This document shows, piece after piece, positions 41,684 to 50,378 of a stretch of DNA of 64,000 nt. The position numbers were made by a program, and so were the translations under genes. Origin of the DNA: an uncultured Bacteroides sp. (GTDB lineage Bacteria; Bacteroidota; Bacteroidia; Bacteroidales; Bacteroidaceae); assembly GCF_963678845.1 (NCBI RefSeq), contig NZ_OY787468.1, forward strand, positions 620,001 through 684,000. The letters are read 5' to 3'. The notes under the pieces are model-generated. The model ran no database searches. It saw only the letters and a program-made list of their open reading frames with translations, and was not told the DNA's origin. The number at the start of each line of letters is the position of its first letter. The stretch's first letter is position 1.

Positions 41684-42577
41684 TTATTCTTTTAACCTCG
41701 CCATATTTTTTTCAAGTAGAATGGCTGGCTGATAAGATAGTTTCGCTTTTCTAAGTCCTTCAAGTCCTAAATCCTCTTCTCGGTTCAGATAAATGTATTG
41801 TTCAGGGATATGCCGGGCGAACTCCTGATTTATTACATTATAGGCTCCTTCTATCTGCGTATCTGCCTTCTCAACATGCACGCCAAATGTTTGCTGGTTA
41901 ATAGGCATGCCAAAGGTGAAAGCTGCAATTTTGTCATTAACATAAAGTATACCTCCAGACAGGCCTAGCTCTTCAAAGTGATTTAGTGCATAGGTCAGTG
42001 ATTTACGCTCATTCCCTAATCCGTTTTGTGGTCCACAGTCATTTGCCTTGCACCATTCTTCTTCCAGTTTCAGGCATTCATTGATACGGTCGGTTGTAAT
42101 AGGCATATATTCGTAATTTGTATATGTCTTATAGAACTTGTTTACATGATTGCGCTTTGGTTGGAACTTCTTTCCTTTTAATTCAGCTAAGTCAGTACGA
42201 AGGTATACGTAATCGACATAATCTCTGCTGGATGAGAATTCAAACTTACCGGGCATCAGCTTTTCTATCTCTTCTTTCATGTTGTTACAAACACCATACA
42301 GAAGAAATGGTTGACCCTCATTTTGTGCATCCTCTAAAAGATCTTCCAGAATCTTTTTCAGGTTGCCTTCACCCACAGGCATCATATAGGCCAATGTCTC
42401 ATTCATATGGAACTTGAATAACAAGAATCCATCGACTATCGCAAACTGCGTACCATACATAAATCGCCAGCTACATAGATTGGAGAATGAAAGATCACAG
42501 TTCTTTCTCTCACTATTCATTGTAATAGAGACAATAGCCTCTTTATCTTCAAGTGTTATATCTTTAAATCTTATCAT
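41684..42577 (-). CDS. DUF2156 (phosphatidylglycerol lysyltransferase C-terminal-like) protein
   Basis: A 297-residue protein with a tandem GNAT-like fold. Typical stretches are LSFSNLCSWRFMYGTQFAIV near 29-48, KRNHVNKFYKTYTNYEYMPI near 141-160, and LNREEDLGLEGLRKAKLSYQ near 259-278, which resemble the catalytic part of MprF-like aminoacyl transferases. There is no flippase membrane domain. Substrate unknown; amino-acyl transfer is an inference from family. First gene of the pair with the acetyltransferase. Confidence 0.7.
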   Translation of the reverse strand: MIRFKDITLEDKEAIVSITMNSERKNCDLSFSNLCSWRFMYGTQFAIVDGFLLFKFHMNETLAYMMPVGEGNLKKILEDLLEDAQNEGQPFLLYGVCNNMKEEIEKLMPGKFEFSSSRDYVDYVYLRTDLAELKGKKFQPKRNHVNKFYKTYTNYEYMPITTDRINECLKLEEEWCKANDCGPQNGLGNERKSLTYALNHFEELGLSGGILYVNDKIAAFTFGMPINQQTFGVHVEKADTQIEGAYNVINQEFARHIPEQYIYLNREEDLGLEGLRKAKLSYQPAILLEKNMARLKE

Positions 42578-42609
42578 ATGTAGCTTATAACAAATATTCT
42601 GCCAAATTG

Positions 42610-43305
42610 TTATAACAAGCCCAATAATCTTAAAATTGTTGGAGTAAGAAGAGCTGTGAATATACCGTTCAGAGTTAGTCCTAAACTGGCATAAGCTCCA
42701 TATTTGCCACTTACATCCATCGCTGTTGATGTGCCAACAGCATGGGCTGCAGTTCCCATTGAAAGCCCTTGTGCAATGGGACTTTCTATTTTTAAAAGAG
42801 CTAATATTTTAAATCCTGATATAGCTCCAAATAGTCCAACGCAAACAACAACTGCAGCTGTGAGTGAGGGAATTCCACCTATAGTTTTTGTAACTTCCAT
42901 AGCAATAGGAGTTGTGACAGATTTGGCAGCAAGAGACAGAATGACCTCTTTACTTGCTCCAAGTAGCTTTGCAATAAGCACTACAGCAATAACGCCAATG
43001 ATACATCCTGCAAGCTGAGATAGCAGAATTGGCAATAATTGCTTTTTTATTTTTTCGAGTTGTAGATATAAAGGCACTCCTAATGCCACAACGGCAGGTT
43101 TTAACCAGAACTCAATTAAATGACCGCCGGATTTATATGTCTCGTAGCTTATATTAAATACTTTTAGAAAAATAATCAATGCGGCAATAGTAAGTAAAAT
43201 GGGGTTAAGTAATACCCAACCAGTCTTTCGTTGCACTAGCTTAGATAGAAAATAGAGTCCAAATGTTAGTGCCAAGAGAAATATAGGATTTTCCAGATAA
43301 TTCAT
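42610..43305 (-). CDS. lrgB: LrgB family membrane protein
   Basis: A 231-residue protein with about seven membrane helices. The family motif SLAAKSVTTPIAMEVTKTIG lies near 124-143 and ISGFKILALLKI near 161-172. LrgB works with LrgA in holin-like control of autolysis and in pyruvate or glycolate export in some bacteria. Its start overlaps the lrgA stop by 4 bases. No LytSR regulator gene is adjacent. Confidence 0.88.
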   Translation of the reverse strand: MNYLENPIFLLALTFGLYFLSKLVQRKTGWVLLNPILLTIAALIIFLKVFNISYETYKSGGHLIEFWLKPAVVALGVPLYLQLEKIKKQLLPILLSQLAGCIIGVIAVVLIAKLLGASKEVILSLAAKSVTTPIAMEVTKTIGGIPSLTAAVVVCVGLFGAISGFKILALLKIESPIAQGLSMGTAAHAVGTSTAMDVSGKYGAYASLGLTLNGIFTALLTPTILRLLGLL

Positions 43306-43640
43306 TTTATTTTACGTGTTAGTTGGTGAACCCATCCGGTAACTACAAGAACCAGGATGGTGCTAATAAGGGTTGCAATCACAATTGGCCAAAACTGTGC
43401 TGTAATAATATCGAAGTAGAGCATTATTGCAACTCCTGGCGGAACAAAGAAAAACCCTAGATTAGCAACTAAGAAGTCGGACATTCCCTGCACCCATTGC
43501 AGTTTTATCCAGCCTAATTTCAGAAAGAGAGTAAGCAACAGCATTCCAATAATGCTTGAAGGGAGTTTTATTCCTGTGAGAAAGACAATTAATTCGCCCA
43601 AGGCCAGACAGCCAAATAAAATAGAGCATTGACGTACCAT
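43302..43640 (-). CDS. lrgA: LrgA/CidA family holin-like protein
   Basis: A 112-residue protein with four membrane helices. Family pattern: LALGELIVFLTGIKLPSSII near 11-30 and GFFFVPPGVAIMLYFDII near 66-83. Related proteins modulate murein hydrolase activity and membrane potential. It overlaps lrgB by 4 bases, so LrgA and LrgB are co-made. Confidence 0.88.
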   Translation of the reverse strand: MVRQCSILFGCLALGELIVFLTGIKLPSSIIGMLLLTLFLKLGWIKLQWVQGMSDFLVANLGFFFVPPGVAIMLYFDIITAQFWPIVIATLISTILVLVVTGWVHQLTRKIK

Positions 43641-43891
43641 AATATTATCCTATTAAAAACGGCAACAAAGGTAGGGATTAATAAAACAAGTTATCCAAAA
43701 AAATAGAATAAATGATCTCTGTTGTGCTATTCTCAATAATTACTATCATTAAGAATCTATTTTTCCTTTATTTCTTAAATGGATTGTGAATCTTAACAAT
43801 AATTCAATAATGAAATTTAAAATGTGCAATAATAAGGCGTTTACAAAGAAAATATAAATGCAAAAAGCTTTTCTGTATTAATATTAATTGT

Positions 43892-43899
43892 TAAATTTG
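43892..43899 (+). promoter_or_regulatory. Candidate -7 box (TAAATTTG) for the first TPR regulator
   Basis: Matches TAnnTTTG, 22 bases before the ATG at 43922. The gap to lrgA is 281 bases and otherwise holds nothing obvious. Confidence 0.5.
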
Positions 43900-43921
43900 C
43901 CCATCTAGATGAAGTAGAAAA

Positions 43922-45589
43922 ATGAAAAATTCCCTTCTATATATCGCTTTTATATTGCTCTTTGTGAGCGTTTTCTTCTCGTGTCGTCCTGACAGACTGT
44001 GTGTTTTAAATTTGCAGCATGCAGAAGCTTTATTAGATCAACATCCTGATAGTGCTTTAATATTCCTAAATAAGATAACTCCGAGTTCTTTATCTGCTGA
44101 AGATTATGCTCATTACTGTCTATTGATGACTCAGGCAAGAGATAAGAATGGTTTACCCTTAACTTCAGATTCTTTGATCAGCGTGGCTGTGGAATATTAC
44201 AATGATAAGAAGGATTTGGATGTTAAAGCAAAAACTTATTTTTATGCAGGACGTGTGAATCAGGATATGCAAAATTCAAAGCAGGCGATGGAGTACTTAT
44301 TAAAGGCTGCAGATTTTGCTGAAGATGGCAAGGATTATAAACTTCAATATCTGATTTATTATTATTTAGGGGATATTTATTTTAATGAAGACTTATATGA
44401 CTCTTCCCTAAAAATGAGTCTACAAGCTTATTATTATTCACGGTTGTTGAAGAATAAGAGTTATATGGTTTATGCGTTAAGGAATATTGCTTTTGCATAT
44501 TCAGGGAAAGAGGATCGACATAACGCGTTGGTGTATTATCTAAAGGCTTTGAATATATTACCAAAATCTGATATTACTACTCTTGCTACTTTGTTTAGTG
44601 ATATAAGTGTATGTTATAATGAGCTAGGTGATTACTCCCGTGCTCTTAAGGCAGTTAATACAGCTATAAATATAAATCCTGATAAATCAAAATATTCCTA
44701 CATATATGTTGCAAAAGCGCATATATATTTTAATATGCAACAATATGATTCAGCCTATTATTACTATAAAAAAGGTCTTGATAGTCCCGATTTATATACA
44801 AGAACGGAAATATATAATCGTTTGTCTAAAATAGAAAGAGCTCGTGGATATATGGGTGAAGCATTATCTTATAACGATATCTATTTGCGCTTTAGAGACT
44901 CGATAGAAAAGAAACAGCATTCAGATATGATTATCAAAATGCAGAATATATATCAACACAAAAAAACAGTTGAGAAAATCCAGTATCTGACTTTGGAAAA
45001 GAACCAGCAGAAAATGGTTCTATATTTAATAAGTGCAGTTTCTTTGAGTGTATTGTTTTTTTTAGTTAGTATACTTCTATTATATCGAAGTCGAAAAGAA
45101 AGGCAAACCCGCGAATTGGAAATAGTGGTTCAGTTAGAGAAAGAAGAGTCTCAAAAAGCCAATACCCGATTACAAGAAAGTGAACTGATAAGAATACGAA
45201 AAGAGAAAGAACTGCTGGAGAAAGAGATGGAATTGCGTACAGACTTTTTTAGCAGACTCAATAATCTAACGTTTCCTTTCTTGTCTGCAAATGATCAGAA
45301 AGGAGGTGGGCTTATTCGGCTCACCGATGATGATTGGGATTCTATTGTAAAAAATACGGATGCAGCATTCAACCATTTCTCTACCCGTTTAGCCAAGACT
45401 TTTCCTGAGTTGAAGAAAGATGAGATACTGTTTTGTTGCTTGATAAAAATGAAGCTAGGTTTAAGTACATTATCCTCTGTTTATAATCTCTCTAAAGATG
45501 GCATATCTAAAAGAAAAGAACGGATCAAAAAAAATAAGATGAAAATTGAGGAAGGAAAGTCATTAGATCAATTTCTTGCCGATTTTTGA
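43922..45589 (+). CDS. Membrane-spanning TPR transcriptional regulator (paralogue 1)
   Basis: A 555-residue protein. The N-terminal signal ends in a lipobox-like FFSC at about 17-20. Six or so TPR repeats span about 30-330 (AMEYLLKAADFAEDGKDYKL; YALRNIAFAYSGKEDRHNAL). A membrane helix follows at about 367-387 (VLYLISAVSLSVLFFLVSIL), then a coiled coil and a C-terminal HTH-like domain (FPELKKDEILFCCLIKMKLG, then LSKDGISKRKERIKKNKM). The layout suggests periplasmic TPRs that sense a partner and a cytoplasmic DNA-binding end. A paralogue lies at 46772-48412. Confidence 0.75.
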   Translation: MKNSLLYIAFILLFVSVFFSCRPDRLCVLNLQHAEALLDQHPDSALIFLNKITPSSLSAEDYAHYCLLMTQARDKNGLPLTSDSLISVAVEYYNDKKDLDVKAKTYFYAGRVNQDMQNSKQAMEYLLKAADFAEDGKDYKLQYLIYYYLGDIYFNEDLYDSSLKMSLQAYYYSRLLKNKSYMVYALRNIAFAYSGKEDRHNALVYYLKALNILPKSDITTLATLFSDISVCYNELGDYSRALKAVNTAININPDKSKYSYIYVAKAHIYFNMQQYDSAYYYYKKGLDSPDLYTRTEIYNRLSKIERARGYMGEALSYNDIYLRFRDSIEKKQHSDMIIKMQNIYQHKKTVEKIQYLTLEKNQQKMVLYLISAVSLSVLFFLVSILLLYRSRKERQTRELEIVVQLEKEESQKANTRLQESELIRIRKEKELLEKEMELRTDFFSRLNNLTFPFLSANDQKGGGLIRLTDDDWDSIVKNTDAAFNHFSTRLAKTFPELKKDEILFCCLIKMKLGLSTLSSVYNLSKDGISKRKERIKKNKMKIEEGKSLDQFLADF

Positions 45590-45610
45590 GTCTTTAGGTG
45601 TATTTCAATA

Positions 45611-45703
45611 TCATTTGTCCAATATTAGATTAGCATTTTAAAACTGTTTGTATACCTAAGTGTTTGTTTTATATGGTTTTATGCTATAGCTCATTTGTCC
45701 AAT
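45611..45703. repeat. Two copies of TCATTTGTCCAAT upstream of the DUF3244-like gene
   Basis: TCATTTGTCCAAT is exact at 45611-45623 and 45691-45703, 80 bp apart, both ahead of the TACTTTTG promoter box at 45734. Such paired 13-mers look like binding sites for a regulator, possibly one of the adjacent HTH proteins. Confidence 0.55.
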
Positions 45704-45733
45704 GTTTTTTTTGATAAATCAGCTGCTTTTCTC

Positions 45734-45741
45734 TACTTTTG
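45734..45741 (+). promoter_or_regulatory. Candidate -7 box (TACTTTTG) for the DUF3244-like gene
   Basis: Fits TAnnTTTG, with a TTTG 20 or so bases upstream near 45710 as a possible -33 element. The untranslated leader would be about 38 bases. Confidence 0.55.
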
Positions 45742-45785
45742 TATTCAGATAAATCGAAAACACATATAATTAAAAAATAACTATT

Positions 45786-46163
45786 ATGAAAAAATTATTA
45801 TTAATTGCACTTTGCTGTTCTTTCTTTTTAGTCTCTTTTGTTAGTGCAAAAACAAATACAGAGGCTTCTATCTGTCTGCAGTCTACTCGTGATAAAAGCG
45901 TTCGACCTACATCTGTAACTTCATCTGTTACTCCTGTAACAGCTACCGTTGATGGAGATTTAGTAAATGTTAATTTTTATTCATCTTTGGGTTCTACTAC
46001 AATTACGATTGAAGACCCTAATGGAGTTTTGATTTATGAGACTGCAGTGAATGTTCAAGGTTCTTTAAGTTTGCCAGTATCTTTAGCTGGTGCAGAAACA
46101 GGAACTTATTTTATTAAGATAAAATCTGGATCTAAAAGCTGGTACGGTGAATTTGATCTCTAA
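45786..46163 (+). CDS. DUF3244-like small secreted protein
   Basis: A 125-residue protein with a signal peptide (MKKLLLIALCCSFFLVSFVSA, cleavage near 21). The mature region has a single immunoglobulin-like or beta-sandwich domain (DLVNVNFYSSLGSTTITIED, then TGTYFIKIKSGSKSWYGEFDL). DUF3244 proteins are abundant small exported proteins of Bacteroides with no proven role. The gene has its own promoter and sits between two paralogous TPR regulators, which suggests regulation by one of them. Confidence 0.8.
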   Translation: MKKLLLIALCCSFFLVSFVSAKTNTEASICLQSTRDKSVRPTSVTSSVTPVTATVDGDLVNVNFYSSLGSTTITIEDPNGVLIYETAVNVQGSLSLPVSLAGAETGTYFIKIKSGSKSWYGEFDL

Positions 46164-46270
46164 CTAAATCTATGATTAATTAGACAGTTCTTTACTCTAA
46201 ATTTTTAAAGCGCTGACTTTTGAAAGAAGGTCAGCTGCTTATATTAATAATCCGAAATGTGAATATAAAT

Positions 46271-46690
46271 ATGACTAACATGCAATATAAAATAGATGAG
46301 AGGTACCGTTTTTATGATAATTATAGAAGTCATATATTACGTAAGTCTACTATGATTAACTTAGATACGGTTCATCTACTAAATAAGAACATGCAGACAG
46401 AATCTATTATAATTAAAGAAATAAGGCAAAATGTTGGTATGTTGAATGGCCAGAAAGTCATAGTACATCCTCATATTGAAAATGATTCATTGCTCATTGA
46501 AGTAATAGACCACTCTAAGAATATTAATGCTTTTGTATTTATATTTACTTTAACAGGCTCATTGTTGCAGATGGTCCATGTAACAAAGGCCAAGACTTTT
46601 ATTAATCTTCCTTTATTACCAAATCAAAAATGTCTTATGAATATCCAGTTTGGTAAAAATGTATTTACTTGGACGATAGCAAAACAATAA
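46271..46690 (+). CDS. Small cytoplasmic protein, weakly DUF3244-like
   Basis: The frame can start at TTG 46220, but the ATG at 46271 (MTNMQYKIDERYRFYDNYRS) is more likely, giving 139 residues. No signal peptide. The C-terminal 90 residues (SLLIEVIDHSKNINAFVFIF; FINLPLLPNQKCLMNIQFGK) follow the strand order of the DUF3244-like neighbour, and I infer a related fold. Function unknown. It stands between that gene and the second TPR regulator. Confidence 0.5.
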   Translation: MTNMQYKIDERYRFYDNYRSHILRKSTMINLDTVHLLNKNMQTESIIIKEIRQNVGMLNGQKVIVHPHIENDSLLIEVIDHSKNINAFVFIFTLTGSLLQMVHVTKAKTFINLPLLPNQKCLMNIQFGKNVFTWTIAKQ

Positions 46691-46738
46691 TTATTATATA
46701 ATTGCATAGGATTTAAGACTTTGTTTAGATATTTTCTT

Positions 46739-46746
46739 TAAATTTG
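46739..46746 (+). promoter_or_regulatory. Candidate -7 box (TAAATTTG) for the second TPR regulator
   Basis: Fits TAnnTTTG and lies 25 bases before the ATG at 46772. The same box type and distance is seen for the first paralogue. Confidence 0.5.
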
Positions 46747-46771
46747 CGGATGTTTATTGTGAAGAAAAATA

Positions 46772-48412
46772 ATGAAATATCCTGTTCTATATTCTTTTAT
46801 ACTTTTTTTGTTATCAGGGCTCTTACTTTCTTGCCATTCGAATAGTTCATCTTCCAATGTTTTAAAGCAGGTTGAGGCTTTGTTGGAGAAACATCCTGAT
46901 AGTGCTTTCACTCTATTAAATAAAGTAAAAGCAGGTACTTTGAAAAATTCAGAAAATGCCCGTTATTGCTTATTGATGACAAAAGCAATGTTTAAAAATT
47001 CTGTCCCTATAGTTTCAGACTCTCTTATAAATATAGCCGTTGAGTATTATAAAGATAACGGTGATTCAATAAACAAAGCCGAAGCCTACCTTTATGCAGG
47101 ACGAGTAAATCAGGATATGAAGAATGTAAAAGATGCTATGGCATTTTTCTTAAAAGCTTCTGATTTTGTTGAGAATGGTAAGGATTATAAGTTGCAATAT
47201 CTTATATATTATTATATTGGTGATTTATACTTTAATGAAAATCTTTATGATTCAGCGTTAAAAGCACAGCAAAAAGCCCTCGATTTGTCTCTATTACTGA
47301 ATGATAGCTCTTATATGTCATATTCATTTCGAAGTATTGCTGTTTCATATTTATGTAAAAGTCGTAGTGACACTGCTATCATATATTATTATAAAGCATT
47401 GAATGTCTTACCAAAGTCTGATACGAGAACTCCCATTTCTTTATATAATGAAATGGGAGGCGTTTATAAAAACATTGGAGATTATACAAATGCTATTAAA
47501 TTTGTAAACAGAGCGATTTCCTTAAAACCAACCTCAGTAGAATTATTTTATACTAATATAGTTAAAGCAGATGTTTATTTAAGAATGGGCAGAAATGATT
47601 CTGCAATAGATTATTATAATAGAACAATTCATAGTCCTGATTTATATACCCGTGCTGCAAGTTACGATGGATTAGCTCATGCGTATAGTACTAAGGGAGA
47701 CTATAAAAAAGCCTTCGAATGTATGTGTTTGTTTAATAGCTATAGGGACTCGATTGAGCTTGAAACAAGAAGTGCTGCAATTATTGAAATGCAGAATCTT
47801 TATCAACATGGGAAGTCCAAAGACCAGATACAAAGATTGACTTCAGAAAAACAGGAACAGACGATTCGGTACTATAGGGTAAGCTTTTTTTCTTTTGTAG
47901 CACTACTGTTGTCTGGTGGAGCATTTTTTGTATACAGGGGTCGTAATAAGAAGGAATTATTAGAAAAGAGCAAGTTGCTATTGGAACAAGAGAACCGGTT
48001 GATTAAGATGCGTCAGAAAGATGGTCATTTGAGAGAAGATTTTTTTAAAAGGCTTAATAATATCAAGAAAATTCCATCATTGGATTTGGTTAATAAAAAG
48101 GAAAAGAAGGTACTAATTGATGCTACAGCTAAAATCTCCTTAACAGATAATGATTGGGAAGAACTTATACGAAATATAAATATAGCCTATGATCATTTTA
48201 CAGATAGACTAATAAAAACTTATCCCAATTTGACCATTCAGGAAATTCATCTTTGCTGTTTAGTAAAGATCAAAGTTGCAAGAAATGACTTGGCAAATAT
48301 ATTTTGTATTACTCCTCAAAGTGTTAAAACGACCAAGTATAGAATTAAAAAAGATAAGATGGGTGTTACTGATAAAAATATGACTCTTGATCTTTTCATT
48401 GAAAAATTCTAA
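46772..48412 (+). CDS. Membrane-spanning TPR transcriptional regulator (paralogue 2)
   Basis: A 546-residue paralogue of 43922-45589. Signal with lipobox-like LLLSC at about 17-21, TPR repeats at about 30-330 (AMAFFLKASDFVENGKDYKL matches the first copy nearly word for word), a membrane helix at about 368-388 (VSFFSFVALLLSGGAFFVYR), a coiled coil and a C-terminal HTH-like domain (YPNLTIQEIHLCCLVKIKVA, then ITPQSVKTTKYRIKKDKM). The conserved TPRs and diverged HTH ends suggest different target sites. Confidence 0.75.
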   Translation: MKYPVLYSFILFLLSGLLLSCHSNSSSSNVLKQVEALLEKHPDSAFTLLNKVKAGTLKNSENARYCLLMTKAMFKNSVPIVSDSLINIAVEYYKDNGDSINKAEAYLYAGRVNQDMKNVKDAMAFFLKASDFVENGKDYKLQYLIYYYIGDLYFNENLYDSALKAQQKALDLSLLLNDSSYMSYSFRSIAVSYLCKSRSDTAIIYYYKALNVLPKSDTRTPISLYNEMGGVYKNIGDYTNAIKFVNRAISLKPTSVELFYTNIVKADVYLRMGRNDSAIDYYNRTIHSPDLYTRAASYDGLAHAYSTKGDYKKAFECMCLFNSYRDSIELETRSAAIIEMQNLYQHGKSKDQIQRLTSEKQEQTIRYYRVSFFSFVALLLSGGAFFVYRGRNKKELLEKSKLLLEQENRLIKMRQKDGHLREDFFKRLNNIKKIPSLDLVNKKEKKVLIDATAKISLTDNDWEELIRNINIAYDHFTDRLIKTYPNLTIQEIHLCCLVKIKVARNDLANIFCITPQSVKTTKYRIKKDKMGVTDKNMTLDLFIEKF

Positions 48413-48564
48413 ATATAGCTTTTAGTAGTGCTCTAACAGTCTATTTGTTACCTATATTCTTGACCTTTTATAACTAATATGTTGATAAATAGATGTGTAG
48501 GCCTTTACTCTTGTTACCCCATTTTGTGTTAAATACCTGATTAATTCGCGAAATTTGTATTCGT

Positions 48565-48680
48565 AATAGTAAATAGAAATCCCCGGGAAGGCTATAAATG
48601 AATTAATGGTTAGGAATTTTATAACATAGTATTGTGGTAGTTAAGCGAGCGAATAATAATACACCTCCCGGGGTTCTGTT
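48565..48680 (+). ncRNA. Candidate structured small RNA
   Basis: A GC-rich island in AT-rich DNA. CCCCGGGA at 48581-48588 pairs with TCCCGGGG at 48666-48673, extended by GG at 48590-48591 with CC at 48664-48665 across a one-base bulge. This closing stem encloses about 75 bases with inner pairing (AGTATT with AATA near 48629-48663). AAATTTG at 48551-48557 resembles a -7 box, so transcription could begin near 48565. The long closing stem with a large inner bubble is reminiscent of 6S RNA, but I cannot confirm the family. Strand is assumed from the promoter-like box. Confidence 0.35.
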
Positions 48681-48828
48681 TAATGTTGTAAGGTATTAAA
48701 TTATATCCAGAGTTTTGCAAACTCATTTATGAACACCTTCTGTATTGATTTTAATTTATAACTTCCAAATAGAAATTATCTACAGACTTTATTTTAGCAT
48801 TTGATCCTTTTATTAAAATTATTGGTGC

Positions 48829-48886
48829 ATAATTTTTATTTATTGCCCAATAAACTATTGACTATTGGTCAATCAATAAAAATTAT
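48829..48886. repeat. 17-bp inverted repeat with 24-base loop
   Basis: ATAATTTTTATTTATTG (48829-48845) and CAATCAATAAAAATTAT (48870-48886) pair with one mismatch. The loop repeats CAAT/ATTG elements. It is AT-rich and could be a protein site or a transcript end. Confidence 0.5.
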
Positions 48887-49018
48887 AGGCGAATAAAAAA
48901 TGTATACTTTGTGCTAGATAACTATCTTGGTGTATTTGCCCCGATTTAATAATTTGTTTGATTTAATTATAAGATAATCAGTACTTTGTTTCTAATGCTG
49001 ATGCCTGAATATTTTTAT

Positions 49019-49054
49019 CCTAAAAAACAGAATTATTCCGTTTTGTTTTTTAGG
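49019..49054. repeat. 11-bp perfect inverted repeat
   Basis: CCTAAAAAACA (49019-49029) pairs with TGTTTTTTAGG (49044-49054) around a 14-base loop. On either strand it carries a T6 run inside the stem, so it may act weakly as a terminator. Confidence 0.45.
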
Positions 49055-49299
49055 GGGTAACTCAATGCTTTCTTCTGAAACCCTTTGATAGTGGGGGTGC
49101 TAAATTTTATGCCAGGACATATAAAAGAAGTATTTTTATAAGTTTGTCACACACTGTGAAATATGTCTACAGATGTGGCTTAACATATTAATGAACTGAA
49201 ATAATGTTCTAAGAAGAATTCATATTTCCTTAACCGGCGATTATTTTCTATATATATTGTTTTTAATCTTAATTTGTATTCAAATGGCTATTTTAGTTT

Positions 49300-49307
49300 T
49301 ATATTTG
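49300..49307 (+). promoter_or_regulatory. Candidate -7 box (TATATTTG) for the rubrerythrin-VIT1 gene
   Basis: Fits TAnnTTTG, 28 bases before the ATG at 49336. A TTTG at 49273-49276 may be the -33 element, with a spacing slightly longer than usual. Confidence 0.5.
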
Positions 49308-49335
49308 TGATAAAATCAAATTTAATATTTTAGCT

Positions 49336-50208
49336 ATGGATATTGATGAGAAAACAAGGAAAGAATTTATTCGTTTTCAACGTAACGAGATAACGGAAAG
49401 CTTGGTCTATACACGACTTGCTTCAATAGAAAAAGATAGTTCAAATAGAGATGTGCTTCTGAAAATTGCTGCTGATGAAGTTGCTCATGCTCATGTTTTT
49501 AAAAGATACACTAATGAAAATCCTAGTCCTAATAAATGGAAGATAGCTAAGTTTTATTGGCTTGCTCGTTTACTTGGTCTGACTTTTGCAATTAAATTAA
49601 TGGAATCAGGAGAAGCAAATGCTCATGTGAACTATAATCAATATGCAACCTTTCCCGAATTAGCCCGTTTAGGACGCGAAGAAGAAGAACATGAAAAGAA
49701 GCTTATTGAATTGATTAATGAAGAACGGTTAGAATATATGGGCTCGGTTGTACTGGGTTTGAATGACGCCTTGGTTGAATTTACGGGTGCTTTAGCAGGA
49801 TTTACACTTGCCCTAAGCGATTCTAAACTTATTGCCTTAACGGGAAGTATTACTGGTATTGCTGCTGCACTCTCAATGGCTTCTTCTGAATATCTTTCTA
49901 CAAAATCTGAGGCTGAGATTGATAAACATCCTGTAAAAGCAGCAATTTACACAGGTATTGCTTATGTTATTACGGTTGTGGCTCTAGTTACTCCTTTTAT
50001 TCTATTATCCAATGTTTTTGCAGCATTAGGCATTATGCTTTTTATTGCTTTGTTAATAATTGGCATCTTTAATTATTATTATTCAGTTGCCAGAAGTGAG
50101 AGCTTTAAAAAACGTTTTACTGAAATGGCTATCCTAAGTTTTGGTGTTGCTACAATCAGTTTTTTAATAGGATATGCATTGAAAGTCTTTACCGGGATAG
50201 GAGCTTGA
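49336..50208 (+). CDS. mbfA: Rubrerythrin-VIT1 fusion (membrane-bound ferritin, MbfA type)
   Basis: A 290-residue protein. The N-terminal ferritin/rubrerythrin-like four-helix domain (about 1-130) carries di-iron ligands in ESLVYTRLASIE, DEVAHAHVF, GEANAHVNY and REEEEHEKKL. The C-terminal VIT1/CCC1 domain (about 135-290) has five membrane helices, including VLGLNDALVEFTGALAGFTL and MASSEYLSTKSEAEI. MbfA proteins move iron across the inner membrane and limit peroxide stress. It has its own promoter. Confidence 0.88.
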   Translation: MDIDEKTRKEFIRFQRNEITESLVYTRLASIEKDSSNRDVLLKIAADEVAHAHVFKRYTNENPSPNKWKIAKFYWLARLLGLTFAIKLMESGEANAHVNYNQYATFPELARLGREEEEHEKKLIELINEERLEYMGSVVLGLNDALVEFTGALAGFTLALSDSKLIALTGSITGIAAALSMASSEYLSTKSEAEIDKHPVKAAIYTGIAYVITVVALVTPFILLSNVFAALGIMLFIALLIIGIFNYYYSVARSESFKKRFTEMAILSFGVATISFLIGYALKVFTGIGA

Positions 50209-50315
50209 ATTGAATAAATAGACTTTTTTCTTTAGTTATGTTAAAGTATGCAACTTTAAGGGACTAATGGATTAAATTATATCCTATTTTGTAATATAGA
50301 TATTGCAATTATGTG

Positions 50316-50323
50316 TAATTTTG
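50316..50323 (+). promoter_or_regulatory. Candidate -7 box (TAATTTTG) for the pta operon
   Basis: Fits TAnnTTTG and lies 55 bases before the pta ATG. The spacing to the nearest TTTG upstream is long, so only the -7 box is supported. Confidence 0.5.
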
Positions 50324-50378
50324 CAATGTGAAAGTCAACTGCTTCGGATATCAAAACACATAAATATATTATTCTATC

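Larger units (their letters stand above)
48413..49335. other. Non-coding 0.9-kb gap
   Basis: No plausible gene. It contains a candidate structured RNA (48565-48680), two inverted repeats (48829-48886 and 49019-49054) and a TATATTTG promoter box at 49300-49307 ahead of the rubrerythrin-VIT1 gene. The rest is AT-rich with many short A and T runs. Confidence 0.6.

Noticed and set aside
48565..48680. tRNA or signal recognition particle RNA
   Set aside because: No cloverleaf, no CCA-type acceptor end and no conserved SRP loop sequences; only a generic closing stem.
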